DNA from: Bacteroidota bacterium
Lineage (GTDB): Bacteria; Bacteroidota; Bacteroidia; Bacteroidales; UBA1402
Assembly (NCBI GenBank): GCA_030706285.1
Contig: JAUZOU010000058.1
Coordinates: 1-11,488, forward strand
DNA: 11,488 bases
Direction: 5' to 3'
Each line of letters opens with the position of its first letter. The stretch's first letter is position 1. A model generated the notes under the pieces. That model ran no database searches, was not told the DNA's origin, and saw only the letters and a list, made by a program, of their open reading frames with translations. Shown one piece after another: positions 1-4,228 of this stretch. The position numbers were made by a program, and so were the translations under genes.

Positions 1-157
1 ACAAAATGCCCAGGTTAAGGTCGTTGTGGATTACCGCTTGGCCAACATCAAGAATATTCACATCATAATTGGCAAGAATCTTGGTCATCGATAAGGTTAA
101 TCCCGGTTTATCGGTGCCGTATATGTTAAGTAAGATGATTTTGTGTTGATTGTTCAT
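1..157 (-). CDS. serB: Phosphoserine phosphatase SerB, N-terminal ACT domain (partial)
   Basis: The minus strand from an ATG at 157 down to the window edge is open for 52 codons and encodes the first part of an ACT domain. It begins MNNQHKIILLNIYGTDKPGL, where G-T-D-K-P-G is the typical first ACT loop, and continues with a segment reading VNILDVGQAVIHNDLNLGIL. That second segment is characteristic of the SerB type found in Bacteroidota, in which an ACT domain precedes the HAD-family phosphatase domain. SerB hydrolyses O-phosphoserine to serine in the cytoplasm, the last step of serine synthesis. The phosphatase domain with its DxDxT motif lies outside the window, so the assignment rests on the ACT segment alone; another ACT-domain regulator remains possible. 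The gene is divergent from everything else here and is probably housekeeping, unrelated to the surface system. Confidence 0.72.
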   Translation of the reverse strand, partial: MNNQHKIILLNIYGTDKPGLTLSMTKILANYDVNILDVGQAVIHNDLNLGIL

Positions 158-369
158 TGATAAACGGCTATTAATTTGAAGTATAATCTATAAGTGTTGG
201 CTTGTCTTGTCTTTTCTTTGGCAAAAATGGCTATGTCCGTTCACTCTTTTGCATAACCGGTCAAGACACTGTAAATATAGATGGTTTTTTTCTGAAGGCA
301 TCACTCTGCTAGCTTAAAACGTTGGATCGTATGAACAATCTTGTCCAAGATGGTATCAGACATGTTCAA

Positions 370-468
370 AATCAACTGTTTGTAGGATTGATAATTTAAT
401 TGATTCCACCGCTGACAATCGATTTGAGCGAATAAGCTTCTTGCCAGACCAGTTAAAAACAGTTGATT
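370..468. repeat. 12-bp perfect inverted repeat, 75-bp spacing
   Basis: AATCAACTGTTT at 370-381 is the exact reverse complement of AAACAGTTGATT at 457-468. The intervening 75 bases are AT-rich and contain ATTGAT twice. The arms do not extend beyond 12 bases. There is no flanking target duplication or transposase, so this is not shown to be an insertion-element remnant. Confidence 0.5.
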
Positions 469-575
469 GAATCATCCCTCTCATCAAAGAAATCATTTGA
501 CATATTATATAAATATCCGGTTCTTGCGATAGATATTAAAATAAGCATAAAGATTAGATGATGATGATGGTCGAT

Positions 576-614
576 TTTTGTATCTTTACGATACAAAAGG
601 TTTATCTCGTAAAG
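576..614 (+). promoter_or_regulatory. Promoter-like TATCTTTA within two mutually exclusive hairpins
   Basis: TTTTGTATC (576-584) pairs perfectly with GATACAAAA (590-598) around a 5-base loop. CTTTACGA (584-591) also pairs perfectly with TCGTAAAG (607-614). The two helices share bases 584-591, so only one can form at a time. TATCTTTA at 581-588 resembles the Bacteroidota sigma-A -7 element TAnnTTTG with one mismatch, in the common context TTTTTGTATCTTT. It could start transcription of the 718-903 gene with a leader of roughly 120 bases. No clear -33 TTTG box is present. Whether this is a promoter with an operator-like dyad or an RNA structure cannot be decided from sequence. Confidence 0.35.
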
Positions 615-717
615 GGGCTTGTTTTAGCGTGCTGTAAACCAAAGTGCTATGAGAACTGATGGTTGCTTCGATTTGTTATGCCTTAACTTTATTTTGGATC
701 GCATAAATTGAATAATT

Positions 718-903
718 ATGAAGAAACTTAGACTTCTGTTTTTGATTATTGCGTTGTCGGTATCTTATGTTTCGTTTTCGCAGGATACGATAAGTAGTCA
801 CATTACTTCCGGCTGTCTTTCGGCATTAAATTCTGTCGATATGCCGGTATTAAATTCTGTCTCATATCATGAAGAAAATATTGAAACAATAAATATAGCT
901 TGA
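718..903 (+). CDS. Small secreted peptide, 61 residues, unknown function
   Basis: I do not recognise this gene. It encodes 61 residues with a clear signal peptide: basic MKKLR, a hydrophobic stretch to about residue 17, and a likely cut after FS before Gln22 (SFS|QDT), leaving a mature peptide of about 40 residues. The mature part holds an in-frame near-tandem repeat, ALNSVDMP then VLNSVSYH. At DNA level this is ATTAAATTCTGTC at 825-837 and again at 849-861, 24 bases apart. The mature peptide has one Cys (residue 33). A terminator hairpin begins 6 bases after the stop and a second, stronger one lies 60 bases further on, which supports a real short transcription unit. It shows no similarity to the beta-rich subunits downstream. 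It could be an exported signal or adhesion peptide, or a fortuitous frame. Confidence 0.45.
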   Translation: MKKLRLLFLIIALSVSYVSFSQDTISSHITSGCLSALNSVDMPVLNSVSYHEENIETINIA

Positions 904-908
904 ATAAG

Positions 909-941
909 CGGATAAGCTTCATTCTATGTCTTATCCGTTTT
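909..941 (+). terminator. Rho-independent terminator after the 61-aa gene
   Basis: CGGATAAG (909-916) pairs perfectly with CTTATCCG (930-937) around a 13-base loop and is followed by TTTT (938-941) and further T-rich sequence. It begins 6 bases after the stop at 901-903. Confidence 0.6.
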
Positions 942-964
942 GTCGTTTCTTTGTGTCTGCGTTT

Positions 965-1006
965 TTCGTCATTCTCTGCGTGAGCAGGGAATGACGAATC
1001 TTTTTT
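965..1006 (+). terminator. Strong rho-independent terminator, 15-bp stem
   Basis: TTCGTCATTC (965-974) pairs perfectly with GAATGACGAA (989-998). The helix continues inward through one T-G pair (975-988) and CTGC/GCAG (976-979 with 984-987) to a GTGA tetraloop. The 15-pair stem is followed by TCTTTTTT. This is the strongest terminator in the window and points only in the plus direction, isolating the subunit genes from upstream transcription. Confidence 0.85.
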
Positions 1007-1016
1007 AAGCCTTTAA

Positions 1017-1040
1017 CCGGTTACGACGAGCCGGATTTTT
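1017..1040 (+). terminator. Short terminator-like hairpin with T5 tail
   Basis: CCGGTT (1017-1022) pairs with AGCCGG (1029-1034), including one T-G pair, around a 6-base loop and is followed by ATTTTT (1035-1040). Its right side shares bases 1024-1031 with the long-range helix described at 1024-1111, so the two structures exclude each other. Confidence 0.35.
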
Positions 1041-1111
1041 GCCGTTTTATCAAATTATCAGTGTTCCCCTACATTTCATTAGGATAATTTGATGTCTAGC
1101 TCGCCGTTTTT
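1024..1111 (+). promoter_or_regulatory. Long structured leader ahead of the first subunit gene
   Basis: ATCAAATTATC (1049-1059) is the exact reverse complement of GATAATTTGAT (1083-1093), an 11-base AT-rich helix around a 23-base loop. Outside it, CGACGAGC (1024-1031) pairs with GCTCGCCG (1099-1106) with one mismatch, and TTTTT (1107-1111) follows. Together they could form a bipartite hairpin ending in a T-tract. The outer arm competes with the 1017-1034 hairpin. The arrangement could be an attenuator, a dyad for a regulator, or a last insulating terminator. The possible translation start at 1132 is only 21 bases beyond. Confidence 0.4.
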
Positions 1112-1205
1112 CCCTTATTGCTAATAGGAATATGGACGGTACTTTTGGAAGATTGGCAGGTGGACAGATCATGAAAAACTTTTATAACGGATTTCAAGTA
1201 TTAGC

Positions 1206-1297
1206 TATGGTGATGTTGCCAGGTAAATTCATGCATCGAGCTATTCGGAACAAGTGGTTACGTCTTCTAGTAATCGTTATGGTGATGTTGCCAGGTA
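1206..1297 (+). repeat. In-frame 20-bp direct repeat (duplicated signal-peptide core)
   Basis: TATGGTGATGTTGCCAGGTA occurs exactly at 1206-1225 and 1278-1297, 72 bases (24 codons) apart and in the same reading frame, giving MVMLPG twice. The surrounding translation also aligns imperfectly (KNFYNGFQVLAMVMLPGKFM with RNKWLRLLVIVMVMLPGRLM). This suggests a tandem duplication of the signal-peptide region of the gene that follows. Confidence 0.8.
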
Positions 1298-1800
1298 GAC
1301 TGATGTCTGGGGAATACAACAATACCGTAGAAATACCTGTCGTATTAACGCTTCCTGCGGTTGCCCTGCTGGATTTTGCCGGATCAGACAAACAAGTGAC
1401 CTATATACCAGGTAAAGGCGCTGAGCAGATTATCACTCCTTCTACGCTGGATAAAACATGGATCAATTATTCATCCATCGTCGAAGGACTTTCGACCAAT
1501 GCCATTTCTGTCAGTATCAGTTCCGGAAATCTACCTCCCGAAGTGATCGTAAAGCTGAACGTTGGACCAGATGCGGGGGCGGGAGCGGGTATGGTTGGAA
1601 AGCCCGTCGGGCAGATCACGCTGTCTTCGAATCCACAGGAAATTATTACCGGTATAGGCAGTTGCTATACGGGCAGAGGCATTTGTAAAGGTCATCAGCT
1701 GATCTACTCGTGGAAATGGCAACCACCTTATGATCTGAATCAGACTTTGATGGATAGCCTGGAAATAGCTGTCACGTATACACTGACTTCTACTAAATAA
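1231..1800 (+). CDS. Secreted beta-rich subunit 1 (pilin-like paralogue)
   Basis: This is the first of four related exported proteins in the window. From ATG 1231 it is 189 residues, close to its paralogues at 1872 and 2661. In-frame starts at 1132 (222 aa) and 1171 (209 aa) are possible. I prefer 1231 because it gives one normal signal peptide (HRAIRNKWLR, then LLVIVMVMLPG, with a likely cut near MSG). The longer versions read through a duplicated copy of the same hydrophobic core and start close to a structured leader. Family landmarks are WINYSS, ISSGNLPPEVIVKL, a Gly-rich stretch, IITGIGSCYTGRGICKGHQL, and an alternating final strand EIAVTYTLTS. Two Cys eight residues apart could form a disulfide. 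Alternating strands, small size and linkage to a chaperone-like and an usher-like gene suggest a fibre subunit. The role is inferred; I recognise no named family. Confidence 0.75.
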   Translation: MHRAIRNKWLRLLVIVMVMLPGRLMSGEYNNTVEIPVVLTLPAVALLDFAGSDKQVTYIPGKGAEQIITPSTLDKTWINYSSIVEGLSTNAISVSISSGNLPPEVIVKLNVGPDAGAGAGMVGKPVGQITLSSNPQEIITGIGSCYTGRGICKGHQLIYSWKWQPPYDLNQTLMDSLEIAVTYTLTSTK

Positions 1801-1871
1801 ATTGAACGAATAGAATGACCATCAAGTATGATTTAAAAATTGATAAACCGTCACATTTTCAGCAAACTAGT

Positions 1872-2450
1872 ATGAGGTACAAATATAACTGCGTTTTAAT
1901 TATCCTATTTGTCCTGCTTTTATTTACCGGAAGACTGTCAGCCCAGACTGTCAGCTATACGGCTGGTGACCAGATAACCCTTCAGGTGCAGGATTATAGC
2001 CTGATCGATACCAATCATGCACCGGTCAGTCTGACGCTGTCAACCTCTGTCGCAGGCGCTCCTATAACTTCAGTCTCGAATGCTGATATGTATGTAAAGG
2101 TTTCGTCGATTGTGCCGGGAGGAACTGACCGAGAAATTTCTGCCCGCCTTTCCAGTGGTACGGTTCCGGCTGGCACGAAACTGACACTCGTGGCGGCACC
2201 ATGTACGACGGCCAATAGCGGTGGTGTTCGAGGAACGCCGGTTGCTACGCCGATCGTGTTGACGACGACGGATCAGTTCATCGTAACAGGTATTGCCAGT
2301 TGCTATACCGGGATCGGATACAATGATGGGTACAGATTGACGTTTACATGGTCACGTGATACGTCAACCGATTACAGCCTGATACATTCGAGCTCAACTC
2401 AATCTACTGTTACTCTTATACTGACTCTTACAGCTCATGATGGCAATTAA
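1872..2450 (+). CDS. Secreted beta-rich subunit 2 (pilin-like paralogue)
   Basis: A 192-residue exported protein. The frame also opens at ATG 1815, but the 19 residues before 1872 are polar and unlike a leader. ATG 1872 gives a clean signal peptide, MRYKYNCVLIILFVLLLFTG followed by RLSA|Q. The mature chain shares the family landmarks: MYVKVSSIV, ISARLSSGTVPAGTKLTLVA, VTGIASCYTGIGYNDGYRL, a DYSLI segment, and a final alternating strand VTLILTLTA. Two mature Cys are present, one in the APCTT loop and one in the SCYTG motif. This spacing differs from subunit 1, where both lie around SCYTG. It follows subunit 1 by 71 bases with no terminator between, so the two are probably co-transcribed. Role as a fibre or surface-layer subunit is inferred from paralogy and neighbours. 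Confidence 0.78.
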   Translation: MRYKYNCVLIILFVLLLFTGRLSAQTVSYTAGDQITLQVQDYSLIDTNHAPVSLTLSTSVAGAPITSVSNADMYVKVSSIVPGGTDREISARLSSGTVPAGTKLTLVAAPCTTANSGGVRGTPVATPIVLTTTDQFIVTGIASCYTGIGYNDGYRLTFTWSRDTSTDYSLIHSSSTQSTVTLILTLTAHDGN

Positions 2451-2589
2451 AAGGCGTTAAGAAATGACAACTGAACAGGTGTAACCTCTAATATCCTTAC
2501 ACACAACTTCTTTAATCCTTACAAAAAACGTGTGAATATCTTATGGATAAACTAGAAAAGCGCTTATTCAAGTCTGTATTTATTCAGGT

Positions 2590-2597
2590 TATTTTTG
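2590..2597 (+). promoter_or_regulatory. Bacteroidota -7 promoter element (TAnnTTTG)
   Basis: TATTTTTG matches the Bacteroidota housekeeping -7 consensus TAnnTTTG exactly. It lies 63 bases before the preferred start of subunit 3, within a 210-base gap that separates that gene from subunits 1 and 2. The expected -33 position (about 2567-2570) reads TTCA rather than TTTG, so the assignment is tentative. Confidence 0.4.
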
Positions 2598-2660
2598 CTG
2601 AAGGATTTTAGAAAGTAAGTAAATCCGCTATTGTTTAACCTATTTTTAATTATTCAGGCC

Positions 2661-3221
2661 ATGAAAAAAAGAACACTCATTTTAGGTGCCGTTATGATTG
2701 GGGCCATGTGTGGCTACACAGTTTTAGGCCAGACGGCAACCAATGATTTATCATTAGGTATGCCGGAGGTCTTGCTGTTGAAAAGTAATTCGACAACAGT
2801 CAATCTGACGTTGACACCTCAGGAAGCTGGTTTGCCAGTCTTGTCAAGTCTTTCCAACTCAGATGCAAGGGTGTTGGTTTCATCAGTTGTCTCTGGTACA
2901 CAGACTAGGACGATGACTGCTTCGATTTCTGCCGGCACTGTACCAGCCGGCACTTATCTTAAAATACAGGCGTTGACCCCCAATACCAATTTTGTTGGGA
3001 CTGCAGGTACTATGGGCTCAGAAGCAACATTAGTTAACGGTGGTGATGCTCAGATTATTATTACGGGGATTGGGACTTGCTATTCAGGAACTGCTTCTGA
3101 CGATGGGTATGGATTGAAATACACGTATGGTATTTCCGGATCTACTGCCGATTATGCGTTGATCAGGGCTTCAGGCGGAGCCTCTGTTACGGTGACGCTT
3201 ACGCTTTCTGCTGGCGCTTAA
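2661..3221 (+). CDS. Secreted beta-rich subunit 3 (pilin-like paralogue)
   Basis: A 186-residue exported protein. An in-frame ATG exists at 2631, but ATG 2661 starts exactly at a signal peptide (MKKRTLILGAVMIGAMCGYT, then VLG|Q). The mature protein is rich in Thr, Ser, Ala, Gly and Val. It shows the family landmarks: ARVLVSSVV, MTASISAGTVPAGTYLKIQA, IIITGIGTCYSGTASDDGYG, ADYALI, and a final strand SVTVTLTLSAGA. Only one Cys remains in the mature chain, so no internal disulfide can form. A possible own promoter (2590-2597) and a strong terminator after the gene (3304-3342) would let it be made at a different level from its neighbours, as expected for an abundant structural subunit. Which of the three is the major subunit cannot be told from sequence. 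Confidence 0.8.
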   Translation: MKKRTLILGAVMIGAMCGYTVLGQTATNDLSLGMPEVLLLKSNSTTVNLTLTPQEAGLPVLSSLSNSDARVLVSSVVSGTQTRTMTASISAGTVPAGTYLKIQALTPNTNFVGTAGTMGSEATLVNGGDAQIIITGIGTCYSGTASDDGYGLKYTYGISGSTADYALIRASGGASVTVTLTLSAGA

Positions 3222-3303
3222 AAGGCCAAGGATAACGTCTGTTTATCAGGCACTTCAGTCACTGTTTTTGTTTATTATCTATGTTGATTGATAAAAAATG
3301 TGT

Positions 3304-3342
3304 TGGTCATGAATTAACCAAGTTCATGACCAGACAGTTTTT
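3304..3342 (+). terminator. Rho-independent terminator after subunit 3
   Basis: TGGTCATGAA (3304-3313) pairs perfectly with TTCATGACCA (3323-3332) around a 9-base loop. The stem may be extended by TGT/ACA across a one-base bulge and is followed by TTTTT (3338-3342). It lies between the subunit genes and the chaperone-like/usher-like operon and could end or attenuate transcription there. Confidence 0.75.
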
Positions 3343-3403
3343 ATTTGTCAAGTAACCGGCCCGATCGTTAATACCAGGTAGTTGTGTCATTAATCATACT
3401 ATT

Positions 3404-4198
3404 ATGAAACCATACAGATTACTTATTTTTCTTTTTCTTTTTTCCATTCTGTCGCTCAGTTCCAATGCGTCAGTTGAAGTATTAGGGAGTCTAAAGCATG
3501 TACACACTGTCAATCCGGGTGATACCATCAAGGGTGAGATCAGGATTCAGAATAATGAAGGGACGGATCAGGAAGTTAAAATCTATCAGACTGATTTACA
3601 GTATAATTTTAAGGATAACACGTTCTATGAAGAACCGGTTAGTCATAACCGCTCCAATGCCAGGTGGGTTCAATTTAGCCCTAAGTCTGTGATTCTAAAA
3701 GGAAAAGAGGCAAGGAATATCGAGTATGAAATGATTGTGCCGAAGAATGATTCATTGAAAGGCACCTATTGGAGTATTCTTATGGTGGAAGGGGTTGCTC
3801 CCATTGATCCAAATCAAAAAGGAGAATTAAACATCCGGACAGTTACCCGGTATGCTGTCCAGATTGTTTCCGAGATGGTCAGTAAAGGCAAAGGAGACCT
3901 CAAGTTTTTGGAACCGACGCTGATAAAAGGTGAGGATAACAACCTGTTTTTGGCTATAGACATGGTTAATGACGGAGACCATTATATTTCTCCTGAAGTT
4001 TCAATGGAATTATATGATGAAGCTGGTAATTTAATTAAGACGCTTTCAGCATCCAGAAAAGGACTTTATCCCACAACGTCCACAAGATTTAAATTGGATC
4101 TAAATGGACTTCCTTCGAAAAAAACCTATTCGGCCATGATTGTGGCGGCAGGTTCGGCCAACGATGTGTTTGGACTGGAATATACGCTTTATTTTTAA
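3404..4198 (+). CDS. Periplasmic chaperone-like protein, two Ig-like domains
   Basis: A 264-residue exported protein with a strongly hydrophobic leader (residues 1 to about 22, cut near SNA). Residues 23-133 look like an Ig-type beta-sandwich with VNPGDTIKGEIRIQN, EVKIYQTDLQYNF, ARWVQFSPKSVIL and a G-T-Y-W-S-I-L-M strand. This pattern resembles the PapD-like fold of fimbrial chaperones and the DUF916-type domains beside WxL surface proteins in Firmicutes. Residues about 145-264 form a second beta domain (RTVTRYAVQI, then LFLAIDMVNDGDHYISPEVS) ending GLEYTLYF. PapD-type chaperones have the same size and two-domain plan, and the gene sits directly before an outer-membrane barrel with subunit-like neighbours. 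I infer that it holds secreted subunits in the periplasm. The classical Arg/Lys cleft residues of PapD cannot be assigned by eye. It could instead be a structural component of the surface complex. Confidence 0.62.
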   Translation: MKPYRLLIFLFLFSILSLSSNASVEVLGSLKHVHTVNPGDTIKGEIRIQNNEGTDQEVKIYQTDLQYNFKDNTFYEEPVSHNRSNARWVQFSPKSVILKGKEARNIEYEMIVPKNDSLKGTYWSILMVEGVAPIDPNQKGELNIRTVTRYAVQIVSEMVSKGKGDLKFLEPTLIKGEDNNLFLAIDMVNDGDHYISPEVSMELYDEAGNLIKTLSASRKGLYPTTSTRFKLDLNGLPSKKTYSAMIVAAGSANDVFGLEYTLYF

Positions 4199-4228
4199 CT
4201 GTTCGCCTTTATTGTTAGCCGCACATGA

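Larger units (their letters stand above)
158..717. other. Gene-poor divergent intergenic region
   Basis: This 560-base stretch separates divergently transcribed serB from the plus-strand genes, and I see no convincing gene in it. It contains a perfect 12-base inverted repeat (370-381 with 457-468), four tandem GAT units near 557-568, and a pair of overlapping hairpins with a promoter-like element (576-614). On the minus strand, GTAAATATA at 271-279 reads TATATTTAC, a loose match to the Bacteroidota -7 element, and could serve serB, but no -33 box is evident. A minus-strand frame from 471 to a stop at 301-303 is open for 56 residues and has protein-like composition. It has no start upstream and may be a decayed gene end or chance. 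Confidence 0.5.

Noticed and set aside
301..471. Minus-strand frame open for 56 residues with protein-like composition, ending in TGA at 301-303
   Set aside because: It is preceded by a stop, has no early start codon, and competing minus-strand frames also look plausible. It could be a decayed gene end, but I cannot name a parent family.
557..568. Short GAT tandem repeat as a phase-variation tract
   Set aside because: Only four units, outside any gene and not positioned between clear promoter boxes.
649..711. 20-codon frame just upstream of the 61-residue gene, a possible leader peptide
   Set aside because: No run of a regulatory amino acid, no ribosome-binding evidence, and such short frames are common by chance.
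1231..3221. Subunits as type V (FimA/Mfa1) fimbriae or type IX secretion cargo
   Set aside because: No lipobox and no long protease-cleaved propeptide as in type V fimbrillins. The short C-termini end in alternating strands and lack a type IX C-terminal sorting domain of about 80 residues.
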